Of a stretch of DNA of 64,000 nt, positions 25,872-33,840 are shown in pieces. The position numbers and the translations under genes were made by a program. Within the stretch, counting starts at the first letter, position 1, and the number at the start of each line of letters is the position of its first letter. The stretch spans positions 1,442,001 through 1,506,000 of the forward strand of contig NZ_CP150203.1 of assembly GCF_037969725.1 (NCBI RefSeq), written 5' to 3'. The notes below the pieces were generated by a model that did no database searches, had not been told where the DNA came from, and saw only the letters and a program-made list of their open reading frames with translations. The stretch comes from Paenibacillus sp. FSL W8-0426 (GTDB lineage Bacteria; Bacillota; Bacilli; Paenibacillales; Paenibacillaceae).

Positions 25872-25888
25872 TGTCATATAATATGACT
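25872..25888. promoter_or_regulatory. Palindrome, near GlnR/TnrA box
   Basis: TGTCATATAATATGACT contains the perfect 15-base palindrome GTCATAT-A-ATATGAC (25873-25887) and matches TGTNA-N7-TNACA with one mismatch. It lies 25-40 bases upstream of the ureF2 start codon. Confidence 0.55.
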
Positions 25889-25935
25889 TTGTTGTAGGTT
25901 CCAAATCACTTATATCGGTAAAAATCCGAATTATA

Positions 25936-25973
25936 TGATATATATATTTACACAAATGTCTGCGTTTTGTCAA
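25936..25973 (-). promoter_or_regulatory. Putative promoter of ureF2 with GlnR-like box
   Basis: On the minus strand TTGACA (25973-25968) is followed, 15 bases on, by TGTAAATATATATATCA (25952-25936), one mismatch from TGTNA-N7-TNACA. A -10 (TAAATA) would fall inside the box, the same design as at ureA. Confidence 0.55.
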
Positions 25974-26234
25974 TGGTAAGCTGTATTTTTGATTGGTGAA
26001 ATAAAATATGTTATTTTATTATCCTTTTCGTGTTAATGTTATGTTATGTAATTGTTCGGAATTGCTTCAGAACCGAAAATAAAATGATGGCGAAATGTTC
26101 AAATCAGATACCATCTTATGCAATATGATGTTGGAAAATGACGATACATTCGGCACCAAAATTTAATGTTAAAAATAGCTTTACTTTTCCTTTGAAACCC
26201 TGTATAATCATTTTTGTTGCCGCTAATACGACAT

Positions 26235-26317
26235 GCGGTCGTGGTGGAATGGCAGACACGCTATCTTGAGGGGGTAGTGGGCGTACGCCCGTGGAGGTTC
26301 GAGTCCTCTCGACCGCA
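26235..26317 (+). tRNA. tRNA-Leu (GAG), copy 2
   Basis: Identical over all 83 bases to the gene at 13182-13264, including the variable arm; flanking sequence matches only for a couple of bases. It is transcribed alone. Confidence 0.96.
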
Positions 26318-26336
26318 TTATAATGAAGTAGAACAA

Positions 26337-26372
26337 AAGAAGCATTCCGATCATCGGAATGCTTCTTTTTTT
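26337..26372 (+). terminator. Terminator of tRNA-Leu copy 2
   Basis: AAGAAGCATTCCGA and TCGGAATGCTTCTT form a perfect 14-bp stem with loop TCA and a T-run. Confidence 0.92.
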
Positions 26373-26392
26373 GTTTTCTGCAAAAAGGCATA

Positions 26393-26448
26393 AAAAAGCC
26401 GTGCTGCATCACCGATTTTTCGAAAAGCCTTTCCGGGCTGCAACACGG
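26393..26448 (-). terminator. Terminator of gpx gene (minus strand)
   Basis: On the minus strand CCGTGTTGCA pairs with TGCAGCACGG (one G-U) and is followed by CTTTTTTA. Confidence 0.65.
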
Positions 26449-26517
26449 TTCTTCAAGGGGATGACCTTATGAAAAATGAATGCATCGTGACATCAATCCA
26501 TCTCTGTTGAAATGTTG

Positions 26518-26997
26518 TTATTGATGCAGCAGCTCCGCAATATCGGCTTCAATCTGATCAGGCGTCGTTTGGGGAGCATAACGTTTGAGCACGCGGCCGT
26601 CCCGGTCGACCAGAAATTTAGTGAAATTCCATTTGATGGCCTTCGAACCTAGCAGGCCTGGCGCTTCCTTGGTCAAATGCTGAAAAAGAGGGTGGGCGCT
26701 GCTGCCGTTCACGTCGATCTTCTCGAACATCGGGAAGCTGACGCCATAGTTCATCTGGCAAAATTCGGCGATGTCGTCGGAAGAGCCCTTTTCCTGAGCG
26801 AACTGGTTGCTTGGAAACCCCAATACTTCGAAATCGCTGTTCTGGAACTTGTCATACAGCTTTTGCAAGCCTTCGTATTGCGGGGTTAGGCCGCATTTGC
26901 TCGCAGTGTTGACGATCAGCAGGACCTTGTTGCGGTATTGGGACATTTCGACTTCCTGGCCACGAAGCGTGTTCACTTTGTAATCGTAGATGGACAT
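26518..26997 (-). CDS. Glutathione peroxidase family (thiol peroxidase)
   Basis: Reduces peroxides; in low-GC Gram-positives such Cys-type GPx proteins normally use thioredoxin or bacillithiol rather than glutathione. The 159 residues include the peroxidatic site NTASKCGLTPQYEGLQ, the motif EVLGFPSNQFAQEKG and WNFTKFLVDRDGRV with the Trp-Asn pair. Cys replaces selenocysteine. ATG at 26997 has TTTGGAGGCG upstream. Monocistronic, with its own terminator. Confidence 0.94.
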   Translation of the reverse strand: MSIYDYKVNTLRGQEVEMSQYRNKVLLIVNTASKCGLTPQYEGLQKLYDKFQNSDFEVLGFPSNQFAQEKGSSDDIAEFCQMNYGVSFPMFEKIDVNGSSAHPLFQHLTKEAPGLLGSKAIKWNFTKFLVDRDGRVLKRYAPQTTPDQIEADIAELLHQ

Positions 26998-27260
26998 AAT
27001 ATTCGCCTCCAAATGAGTAGTATCGATGCGGTGATCTTTTTATATCTCTATTATATTTGATGCAATTAATTAATGCAAAATTATAATTGGAATCATTTGG
27101 GATGCCAGTGTCTTGTTTCTTCCTTTCCGTTATCATGTGGAATTTCTACCAGAGCGAGAATTAGATAGTTTAAACGAGAAAGGTGGAGATTAGTACATAT
27201 GTAAGCGATCTCATTAAAGCAAAGTGCCATAAATCCGCCTTTTCGGAGAGCTGCACCGAC

Positions 27261-27289
27261 TTTACACCGACTTGTCAGGGGTGTATGAT
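27261..27289 (+). promoter_or_regulatory. Promoter of the c-di-AMP riboswitch transcript
   Basis: TTTACA (27261-27266) and TATGAT (27284-27289) at 17-base spacing, about 30 bases before the riboswitch core. Confidence 0.65.
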
Positions 27290-27317
27290 TCATATCGATA
27301 ACATGAACGATGTTTTT

Positions 27318-27472
27318 AATCGCTGAGTTTCCGTTCCGGTCGGAATGGAAAACGGGGGAACCAATCGGATGCGATGCATCTATGGGGTGAATTTTCCGGC
27401 TATGCCGGAAATAGGGCGACTCTCGCGCCCGAATCCGTCAGCTAACCTCGTAAGCGTTAAAGGGAGAGGCAA
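27318..27472 (+). promoter_or_regulatory. ydaO/yuaA (cyclic di-AMP) riboswitch
   Basis: The conserved blocks of this class occur in order: GCTGAGTTTCCG near 27321, GGGGGAACCAA at about 27354, GGGGTGAAT at about 27384, AGGGCGACTCTCGCGCCCGA across 27413-27432, CCGTCAGCTAACCTCGTAAG at 27435-27454 and GGGAGAGGC at 27462. It binds c-di-AMP, and in known examples ligand binding favours the downstream terminator. The terminator here lies at 27519-27558 before a 131-residue unknown gene. Confidence 0.95.
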
Positions 27473-27518
27473 CAAGCCGTACGTTATTCGTGGCGAATGT
27501 TATTTGTCATGGATTGAA

Positions 27519-27558
27519 GAAGCGTTCGGGCGGCCTTGGTCCCCCACGCTTCTTTTTT
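27519..27558 (+). terminator. Riboswitch expression-platform terminator
   Basis: GAAGCGT (27519-27525) pairs with ACGCTTC (27546-27552), loop of about 20 bases, followed by TTTTTTG. It sits 34 bases before the coding start, consistent with transcriptional OFF control. Confidence 0.8.
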
Positions 27559-27591
27559 GTTGTCTTTTCACGTCAGAGGGAGGAACGAATA

Positions 27592-27987
27592 ATGGATAAC
27601 GAGATGGTTTTGGTCACGGCCCCGAATGAAGCAGGGCGCAAATTTGTGAAGCTGTTGATGTACAAAAAGGTACCTTTTGCCGTGCTGACGAACAGTGCGG
27701 GCGAAGAACGCAAATTGCGGCGGATCGGCGTAGAGAACGTCATTCGCATGAATACGGCATCGGCGCAAAAGTGGTTTCTGCCGCAGGGAAATGTGGGCAA
27801 TGTTTTTATTTTTGAGAACAGCCTTAATCTCACCTGCCGCTATCTGCAAATCTGCAGATCGTGGACATCCAAGACGTTGTGCGTCATTACGGAACAGAGC
27901 CATCCCAAAGGCATTTATCGCGGTATGGGTGCCGATCGGATCGTGTATTCGATGAATGGAGAGGTCGGATTTCTGCTCAACAGATAA
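27592..27987 (+). CDS. Riboswitch-controlled protein of unknown function
   Basis: A 131-residue protein with no signal peptide or membrane segment. The N-terminus (MVLVTAPNEAGRKFVKLLMY, then KKVPFAVLTNS, RRIGVENVIRMN) looks like a beta-alpha-beta unit resembling a degenerate Rossmann or TrkA-N domain, without a clean GxGxxG. The C-terminal half ends MGADRIVYSMNGEVGFLLNR. ATG at 27592 is behind GGGAGGAACG. Known c-di-AMP riboswitch targets are potassium transporters, osmolyte uptake and cell-wall hydrolases, so a potassium/osmotic role is a reasonable guess, not a demonstrated one. A strong terminator follows at 28060. Confidence 0.85.
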   Translation: MDNEMVLVTAPNEAGRKFVKLLMYKKVPFAVLTNSAGEERKLRRIGVENVIRMNTASAQKWFLPQGNVGNVFIFENSLNLTCRYLQICRSWTSKTLCVITEQSHPKGIYRGMGADRIVYSMNGEVGFLLNR

Positions 27988-28059
27988 GGGCGGGCTGTTG
28001 GTGATTGATCCGATGTTAGGCGGCTGTTATAATTAGCTTAATTATATGTGTGAAAAACC

Positions 28060-28095
28060 AAGAAGACTCTTTCTGGATACGGGTCTTCTTTTTTT
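28060..28095 (+). terminator. Terminator after riboswitch-controlled gene
   Basis: AAGAAGAC (28060-28067) pairs with GTCTTCTT (28083-28090), followed by a run of T. Confidence 0.87.
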
Positions 28096-28209
28096 AATGT
28101 TGGAAGACGGGCCTGAAAACAGCGACCTTTTGAATGGTAAAAGATTCGCCGGATGAGGCTCGCGTTGATGATTGGGAGGATGCGTTCAAGGTGAGCAAGG
28201 AGGAGTAAC

Positions 28210-28893
28210 GTGCCGGATATTGGTGGTATCAAATGGTTGTTTTTTGATGTTGGGGATACGTTGGTGGATGAGTGGGAGCCGGTGGACGACATCATCGGCC
28301 AGTTTGTGCGGGAAGCCCGAATGCTCGGGTATCATGTGAACATCGAAAAGGTGCGCGAGATCTTTGTCGAATGTTACAGCAAGTACGAGCAGTGGCCGAT
28401 GCGGGTAGCTATTCGTACCTTGATCGATCATGAGGAGCACCGGGCACGGATTCAGGAAAAACTGAAGTTCCGGAAGGAGCTTGAGCATCCTTTTGCTGCT
28501 GCGGAGCGTGTGCTGCATGCGTTATCCGGCCGTTATCGGATCGGCATCATTGCCAATCAAAGCCTGGGCACGGAAGAGCGGCTTGAAAGGTATGGCTTGC
28601 GCAAATACGTGGACGTCCTGGCATGCTCGGCAGAAGAGGGCGTATCCAAACCGGATCCCGGATTATACGCGGTAGCGTTGAAGCAGGCGGAATGCGAGCC
28701 TGATGAGGCTGTTATGATTGGGGACCGAATCGATAACGACATCGTTCCGGCAAGCAAACTGGGCATGCGCACTGTACGCATATTGCAAGGTTACGGAAGG
28801 TTTCAGCCTGAACGCTCGGCGGACGAGCAGCCGGACTGGACGGTTGAATCGCTGGAGCAGCTGCTGCCGCTGTTTTTGCCTGGCGAGGATTAG
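28210..28893 (+). CDS. HAD-family hydrolase
   Basis: Small-molecule phosphatase of the HAD-I class, 227 residues. Motif I FFDVGDTLVDEW (a DxGDT variant of DxDGT), motif II IIANQS, motif III Lys in VSKPDPGLY and motif IV VMIGDRIDNDIVPA are present. The helical cap spans about 25-100. Motif I with Gly for the second Asp-containing position is seen in several YjjG/REG-2-like members. Starts with GTG behind AGGAGGAG. Monocistronic; substrate unknown. Confidence 0.9.
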   Translation: MPDIGGIKWLFFDVGDTLVDEWEPVDDIIGQFVREARMLGYHVNIEKVREIFVECYSKYEQWPMRVAIRTLIDHEEHRARIQEKLKFRKELEHPFAAAERVLHALSGRYRIGIIANQSLGTEERLERYGLRKYVDVLACSAEEGVSKPDPGLYAVALKQAECEPDEAVMIGDRIDNDIVPASKLGMRTVRILQGYGRFQPERSADEQPDWTVESLEQLLPLFLPGED

Positions 28894-28948
28894 GTTTCAT
28901 TAATAGTTACATTATAATGCTGTGTTCATCCTCCGTTTCATCGAAGAA

Positions 28949-28999
28949 AAGGCTGATCGTGCAGGCACTCCGGTGCTTGCGACGATCAGCCTTATTTTT
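28949..28999. terminator. Bidirectional terminator, HAD gene / mntH
   Basis: AAGGCTGATCGT (28949-28960) and ACGATCAGCCTT (28982-28993) form a long stem with an inner GCAC/GTGC helix. A T-run follows on plus; TTTTC follows on minus for mntH. Confidence 0.87.
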
Positions 29000-30352
29000 T
29001 TAGAGGAGTGCGAAAGTCTGGATAATGAGGTACACGTTCAGGACGACGATGATACCAGCAATAAACCAGGATGCTATTTTCAGCCATGGTTTGTTGGCAA
29101 ACTCGCCCATGCTTTTTTTATCGCTCGTAAACATGACCAGCGGGATGACGGCAAACGGCAGCTGCAAAGACAAAATGACCTGGCTCAGAATGAGCAGTTC
29201 CTCGGTACCGTGTTCGCCGGCAATGGCGGTAACGATGACGGCCGGGATGATGGCAATAAGCCGTGTAACCAGCCTGCGCAGCCAGGCGGGAATCCGGATG
29301 TTCAGGAAACCTTCCATGACGATCTGTCCGGACAGGGTTCCTGTCAGCGTGGAATTCTGGCCGGAAGCAAGCAGGGCAACGCCGAACAGAACGCTTGCGA
29401 TCGTTGTGCCCAGCAGCGGCGTCAGCAGGTGATAGGCATCGGCGATTTCGGCGACCTGCGTCATGCCTGCACTGTGGAAAACGGCCGCCGACACGATCAA
29501 AATGGCGGCATTGATGAACAGGGCCAGCGTCAAAGCGATCGTGGAATCCATGGTGGAGTAACGGATTGCTTCTCTTTTGCCACGGGATGTCTGCTCGATC
29601 TGGCGGGTCTGTACGATGGACGAATGCAGATACAGGTTATGGGGCATAACGGTAGCCCCGATGATGCCGATCGCGATGTATAACATGGCTGGGTTTTGCA
29701 AAATTTCCGCGCTGGGTACAAAGCCGTGCAGCACTCCGCCCATGTCCGGTTTGGCGAGAAACAGATCGATGCCGAAACAGAGGGCAATGGTGGCCATCAG
29801 CACGATGACGAGCGTTTCAAGGGCCCGAAAACCTTTGTTTTGCAAAAGCAGGACCAGCAGCACGTCCACTGCGGTAATGATGACGCCATACAGCATTGGA
29901 ATGTTAAACAACAGTTTCAGGGCGATGGCCGACCCGATCACTTCGGCGAGATCGGTTGCAGCGATCGCGAGTTCGCATAACAACCACAGCATGATGACTA
30001 CAGGCATGCTGAACCGTTCGCGGCAAGCTTGGGCAAGGTCGCGTCCGGTAACGATGCCGAGTTTGCCTGCGAGTGCTTGCAGCACAACGGCCATCAGATT
30101 CGAAATGAGGATTACCGACAGGAGCGTATACCCGAATTGCGAGCCTCCCGATATGTCGGTCGCCCAGTTGCCGGGGTCCATATATCCGACGGCAACCATG
30201 TAACCCGGGCCGACGAAGGCGAGGAATTTTTTCCACCAGGCCGCGTTTTTGGGCACTCTCATGGAACTATGGGCTTCCCCGAGGGAAGGCATCGCGCCTG
30301 CTGCTGCAAGCTGTTCGGCTGAGGAGGTGTGGAATGGATTTCTTTTGCTCAT
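29000..30352 (-). CDS. mntH: Nramp-family manganese transporter
   Basis: Proton-coupled Mn(II)/divalent metal importer in the cytoplasmic membrane. The 450 residues have about 11 helices. TM1 carries the metal-binding DPGN in [14 protein letters not shown] and TM6 the MPHN in [17 protein letters not shown], both diagnostic. Two further conserved stretches are GSQFGYTLL and [20 protein letters not shown] follows CAGGTGAT. A Fur-family-like inverted repeat lies about 30-45 bases upstream. Monocistronic, sharing a terminator with the HAD gene. Confidence 0.95.
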   Translation of the reverse strand: MSKRNPFHTSSAEQLAAAGAMPSLGEAHSSMRVPKNAAWWKKFLAFVGPGYMVAVGYMDPGNWATDISGGSQFGYTLLSVILISNLMAVVLQALAGKLGIVTGRDLAQACRERFSMPVVIMLWLLCELAIAATDLAEVIGSAIALKLLFNIPMLYGVIITAVDVLLVLLLQNKGFRALETLVIVLMATIALCFGIDLFLAKPDMGGVLHGFVPSAEILQNPAMLYIAIGIIGATVMPHNLYLHSSIVQTRQIEQTSRGKREAIRYSTMDSTIALTLALFINAAILIVSAAVFHSAGMTQVAEIADAYHLLTPLLGTTIASVLFGVALLASGQNSTLTGTLSGQIVMEGFLNIRIPAWLRRLVTRLIAIIPAVIVTAIAGEHGTEELLILSQVILSLQLPFAVIPLVMFTSDKKSMGEFANKPWLKIASWFIAGIIVVLNVYLIIQTFALL

Positions 30353-30380
30353 GGAATCATCACCTGACTTTTAATGGATT

Positions 30381-30395
30381 TAATAACGATTATCT
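30381..30395. promoter_or_regulatory. Fur-family-like inverted repeat upstream of mntH
   Basis: TAATAACGATTATCT matches the 7-1-7 Fur consensus at about 11 of 14 positions and the PerR box at about 10. No typical MntR box was seen, so which metalloregulator acts is open. Confidence 0.45.
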
Positions 30396-30720
30396 ATAGT
30401 TTCGATGAAATGAAGGTTTGGAATGACGAGAAGCTTATGTCCGAAAAGATATGTCGTTGTTTACATTGTACACCCTCAAATATTTTTGTCTAGTGCAACT
30501 TTTATGTAAAAGGACAATTTTTCTGAAGTGGCGCCAAACAAAAAAGAATGGATAGGAATAGTTGGCGGCTTGCAAAGAAGGCGGGCGGTGTTTCAGACGA
30601 TAGGTTAACCCATTCGATGCTGTCAGAACCGGAATAGCGATGAATAACGTTTCAAAACGACTCAGCGGTTTAATTGGAACATAAGCGATAATACTAACCA
30701 TGTTAAAGGAGAGATCATCG

Positions 30721-31140
30721 ATGCAGGCTTTATATACGGCAACGGCAACAGTTAAAGGCGGACGCACGGGTTCGGTAGCTTCTTTGGACGGAGTGCTCAA
30801 ACATGAGCTCGCCATGCCTAAGGAATTGGGCGGATCAGGCGGTGAAGGTACGAATCCGGAGCAGTTGTTTGCAGCAGGTTACGGAGCCTGTTACGAGAGT
30901 GCGCTGGCCAATGTGGCCCGTAAGGCAGGAGTGAAGCTTGGGGACGTCGTCGTCACCAGCAACGTTTCGATCGGCAAAGACCCGGAAGACGACGGTTTCA
31001 AGCTGGCGGTCCGACTCGACGTCAATATGGAAGGAATCGAACGCAGCCAAGCGGAGGAGCTGGCTCGCAAAGCGCATGAATTTTGTCCGTATTCCAAGGC
31101 GACCCGGGGCAATATCGACGTTGTGTTGAACGTGGTATAA
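30721..31140 (+). CDS. ohr: Organic hydroperoxide resistance protein (Ohr/OsmC)
   Basis: Cys-based peroxidase that detoxifies organic hydroperoxides. Total length 139 residues, typical of Ohr. The two catalytic cysteines lie in FAAGYGACYES (about 60) and HEFCPYSKATRGN (about 123). The N-terminal YTATATVKGGRTG is a usual Ohr start. ATG at 30721 has AAAGGAGAG upstream; the in-frame ATG at 30700 lies before that site. No ohrR gene is nearby and no OhrR palindrome was found. Confidence 0.95.
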   Translation: MQALYTATATVKGGRTGSVASLDGVLKHELAMPKELGGSGGEGTNPEQLFAAGYGACYESALANVARKAGVKLGDVVVTSNVSIGKDPEDDGFKLAVRLDVNMEGIERSQAEELARKAHEFCPYSKATRGNIDVVLNVV

Positions 31141-31317
31141 CGCTGGGCGAACTTTAACATCGGATCCGAATCGGGGGCTCTGCCGCAATCCGGCAGGGTC
31201 CTGTTTTTCAACAATAAGCATTTCATAGCAGGAAATGGCATGATGCATATCGTACTCTTTTACATAAACCCAAACCTGTCTGATCCGACGTCCAGAAAAG
31301 AAGAGGGGGAACGCTTG

Positions 31318-31563
31318 ATGAGTATTGAAGAAATGATTGAGCGCCGGTTCGTATGTTCGAAATGTCGGGGGACGGATTGCGACATCAAGGAAGTGTCCAT
31401 GTCGGGAGCAGGACTCAGCAAAGTGTTCGATATCCAGCACAACCATTATTTGTTCGTCTCTTGTTCTTCCTGCGGTTATGTCGAGGTGTTTGACCCAAGC
31501 GTGTTGAAAGGCAAAAAGCAAGGCCAGGTCGGGACGATTCTGGATATTTTGTTCGGGGGTTAA
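31318..31563 (+). CDS. Small zinc-ribbon protein (DUF2082-like)
   Basis: An 81-residue protein with a Cys4 zinc ribbon: FVCSKCRGTDC near residue 12 and VSCSSCGYVEVF near 50, separated by a beta-rich stretch KVFDIQHNHYLF. The layout resembles predicted nucleic-acid-binding Zn-ribbon proteins of the DUF2082 type. ATG at 31318 is behind GAGGGGGAACG. Role unknown; it may bind RNA or DNA. Confidence 0.8.
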   Translation: MSIEEMIERRFVCSKCRGTDCDIKEVSMSGAGLSKVFDIQHNHYLFVSCSSCGYVEVFDPSVLKGKKQGQVGTILDILFGG

Positions 31564-31725
31564 TGAGGCTTCCCGTGAGAAGATCCGGTGCGCCCGCGTT
31601 TCTGATATGGAGATCCCGGCAATGCGGCATGGCAGGCGAGTTGACATTAAGCTAAAATTTCTTTAATATGTTTGAGTACTGAGAAAGCTAATGCAGGAAC
31701 AAATTTGAATTGACAGGTGATCTCC

Positions 31726-32004
31726 ATGTCTTATAGACCGAGCATTGCAACATTGCAAATCGCGAGCAAAAACGAAAAAGACGGATTGTACGAGTTTACG
31801 ATGAAATTGGTGGACGGCACCCATTGCCGCGTGTTCTATTCCCGTACTCCGGAATGGAAATTGACCAACATCAGCCGTCTGCAGAAAACGCCTTGTCCAG
31901 TATGCCGCAAAGATTTCATTTGCAAATGCATGGACCAGTATGCAGCAGACCTCCATCAACAAATGATGGATGACCAGTGGGTAGAAAAGGCAATTGCCGA
32001 GTAA
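31726..32004 (+). CDS. Hypothetical small protein with CxxC and CxC
   Basis: 92 residues, not recognised. The N-terminal half looks like beta strands (LYEFTMKLVDGTHCRVFYSR), followed by a cysteine cluster CPVCRKDFICKC at about 60 that could bind a metal, and an amphipathic acidic C-terminal helix. ATG at 31726 follows CAGGTGAT; GTG at 31717 is possible. The gene has its own terminator at 32020. Transcribed in the same direction as the zinc-ribbon gene, 160 bases upstream. Confidence 0.72.
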   Translation: MSYRPSIATLQIASKNEKDGLYEFTMKLVDGTHCRVFYSRTPEWKLTNISRLQKTPCPVCRKDFICKCMDQYAADLHQQMMDDQWVEKAIAE

Positions 32005-32019
32005 TTGCCGGGCAGATAC

Positions 32020-32048
32020 GAGCGTGGGCGCAAGCCTGCGCTCTTTTT
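32020..32048 (+). terminator. Terminator
   Basis: GAGCGTGGGC (32020-32029) pairs with GCCTGCGCTC (32034-32043) over a GCAA loop, followed by TTTTT. Confidence 0.88.
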
Positions 32049-32130
32049 CTATATGAACGGAAGAACATGTACCTTTAAATGCATCGCGAGCGGTGCACAG
32101 CTTCTATAATAGCTGGAGGAGATTGAGAAA

Positions 32131-32553
32131 ATGTCCGAACATGAATCGAAAAAACGACAGGAGCATCCCATCGTGCTTGTGGACGGCGTATGCCACTTTT
32201 GTCAGGGAGTCACCAAATGGATCATCAAGCGCGACCCGAAAGGAAAGTACCATTTCGCCTCGCTTCAATCGGATGTGGCCAAAAGATTGCTTGAACAAGG
32301 AAGGCTTCCGGTCGATCGCATGGATACATTCGTGCTGATTGAAGACGGGAAGTATTACACGCGGTCTACTGCCGCGCTGAAGCTTGCCAAAGGCCTGAAG
32401 TTTCCTTACCCGCTGCTGTATGGATTCGTGATCATACCAAGGCCGCTGCGTGATGCGGTATATGGCGTCATTGCCCGCAATCGGTACCGCTGGTTCGGCA
32501 AGGATGAGACGTGCATGCTTCCTTCACCGGACATCAAGGATCGTTTTCTGTGA
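32131..32553 (+). CDS. DCC-family thiol-disulfide oxidoreductase (DUF393, YuxK-like)
   Basis: 140 residues. The family-defining motif is DGVCHFC near residue 19 in IVLVDGVCHFCQGVTKWIIKRD; the CxxC is predicted to be redox active on a thioredoxin-like fold. Other family features are FASLQSD, TFVLIEDGKYYTRSTAAL and the C-terminal VYGVIARNRYRWFGKDETC. No signal peptide, so cytoplasmic. ATG follows AGGAGATTG. The physiological partner is unknown. Confidence 0.92.
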   Translation: MSEHESKKRQEHPIVLVDGVCHFCQGVTKWIIKRDPKGKYHFASLQSDVAKRLLEQGRLPVDRMDTFVLIEDGKYYTRSTAALKLAKGLKFPYPLLYGFVIIPRPLRDAVYGVIARNRYRWFGKDETCMLPSPDIKDRFL

Positions 32554-32621
32554 AATGGGTTTGAAATGAGGAAAGACAGGGTAATGATTGGGGAAATCAA
32601 CCATTTTGGAGGTATAATCAT

Positions 32622-33488
32622 TTGAAGAAATGGACGACAGTACTTATCGGGGCATGGATGGCACTAAGCTTGGCTGCATGCGGAGGTCAGGCGGGAAGCA
32701 ATGATGCATCAGAAACAGCGGCAAACAACGATCCAACGAGCAATAATGCCGCAGTAAATGAACAGGAAGCGGCGGTTCCTACGTTGGACGAATTGATTGC
32801 AAAATCGAGCGAAGCTTCGAAGACACTAAAGAGTTTTTCCTCCGAAGCAAGCATTGAGCAGAACATTAGCGTCGAAGCCGGCGAACAGAGCCAGGAGCAG
32901 CAGTTAACGACAAGCATCAAGATGGACGTCATCAAAGATCCATTGACAGCTTACCAGGAAATGAAAGTGGAAATGCCCGGTCAGGAAGCGCAGACCATCA
33001 AGCAGTATTTTACTAACGATGGCATCTATTCGCAGGTGGGCGAACAGTGGGTGACCATTCCGGAAGAGCAAACCCAGCCGCTGATCGAGCAAATGAAAGC
33101 AAGCGTCAATCCGGAACAGGAGCTGGAGCAGTTCAAATCGATCACGGAAGACACGAAAATTACGGCCGAGGGCGACAACTATGTCATCAACGCTACGGTG
33201 TCCGGGGACAATGTGAAGGAGCTGGCCAAATCGGTTCTGGAGCAAAACGGGGCAGACCCGCAAATGCAAACGATGATCGATCAAATGGACATCACCAGCA
33301 TGACCATGAAATACATGGTCAACCAAGAAACATATTTGCCAACGGGAACAGACCTCAACATGGTCATGAACATGGAGCAAGAGGGTCAGAAGATGAAGAT
33401 GGACATGAAAATGACCAGCACGTACAGCAACCACAACACCGTGGAGAACATCGAGGTTCCTCAGGAAGTGCTGGACAGCGCGAAGTAA
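32622..33488 (+). CDS. Secreted lipoprotein (DUF6612-like)
   Basis: A 288-residue lipoprotein: signal peptide MKKWTTVLIGAWMALSLAAC with lipobox LAAC (Cys20), then a Ser/Asn/Glu-rich linker to about 50, then a mostly beta domain rich in Gln, Met and acidic residues (LRG-like repeats absent). It resembles the LolA/LppX-like lipoprotein fold seen in DUF6612 proteins. The start is TTG directly behind GGAGGTATAATCAT. Possible roles are lipid or cell-wall-ligand binding outside the membrane. Methionine is unusually frequent near the end (MEQEGQKMKMDMKM). Confidence 0.85.
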   Translation: MKKWTTVLIGAWMALSLAACGGQAGSNDASETAANNDPTSNNAAVNEQEAAVPTLDELIAKSSEASKTLKSFSSEASIEQNISVEAGEQSQEQQLTTSIKMDVIKDPLTAYQEMKVEMPGQEAQTIKQYFTNDGIYSQVGEQWVTIPEEQTQPLIEQMKASVNPEQELEQFKSITEDTKITAEGDNYVINATVSGDNVKELAKSVLEQNGADPQMQTMIDQMDITSMTMKYMVNQETYLPTGTDLNMVMNMEQEGQKMKMDMKMTSTYSNHNTVENIEVPQEVLDSAK

Positions 33489-33840
33489 CGAGTTGAATCA
33501 ATCCGGAAGGTTTAGAGATGCATCCCTTTAAGGAGAAAGCGCAAGGAAATGTACGTTTTGCGCTGCTCTGCGAGGGGTGTTTTTCGTATTTTCTATGCTT
33601 TCTGCCTGCAACGTTCCGGATGGTTTGCGGACATAAAAAGCACCCCGATCCGGAGTGCTATATATGGTATATGCTTCTCGTTCGATGATCCGTCTAGAGA
33701 AGTATACAAGTTGTTCGAGGTTTTTCTATCCTTGCTTGAGACCAGCTATGTATTCAGGTGCAACCTTAAGCCAGCTTTGTTCTTTGTGTTTTTCAACTTT
33801 AGGCTGAAAAACGGGGACGGATACTTAGGACCTTGTTTAC
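33489..33840. other. Gap between lipoprotein and excalibur genes
   Basis: About 350 bases. An AGCGCAA/TTGCGCT hairpin near 33545-33565 may end the lipoprotein mRNA, though T residues are few. The stem at 33635-33659 serves the minus strand. The open frame across the region has no ribosome site or family resemblance. Confidence 0.5.
33635..33659 (-). terminator. Terminator (minus strand) for excalibur-domain gene
   Basis: On the minus strand AGCACTCCG pairs with CGGGGTGCT (one G-U), followed by TTTTT; 180 bases beyond the gene. Confidence 0.7.

Larger units (their letters stand above)
25849..26234. other. AT-rich regulatory gap upstream of ureF2
   Basis: 386 bases without a gene. The left half holds the minus-strand promoter and nitrogen-box-like sites of the ureF paralog. 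The right half (about 25985-26220) is very AT-rich with several TGTTA-type words but no clear structure; a tRNA-Leu follows. Confidence 0.6.

Noticed and set aside
26116..26412. A 98-codon frame over tRNA-Leu copy 2
   Set aside because: Antisense to a tRNA gene and its terminator, so not coding.
27345..27599. An 84-codon frame ending in GGTNNG
   Set aside because: The region is the c-di-AMP riboswitch and its terminator; the frame crosses conserved RNA blocks.
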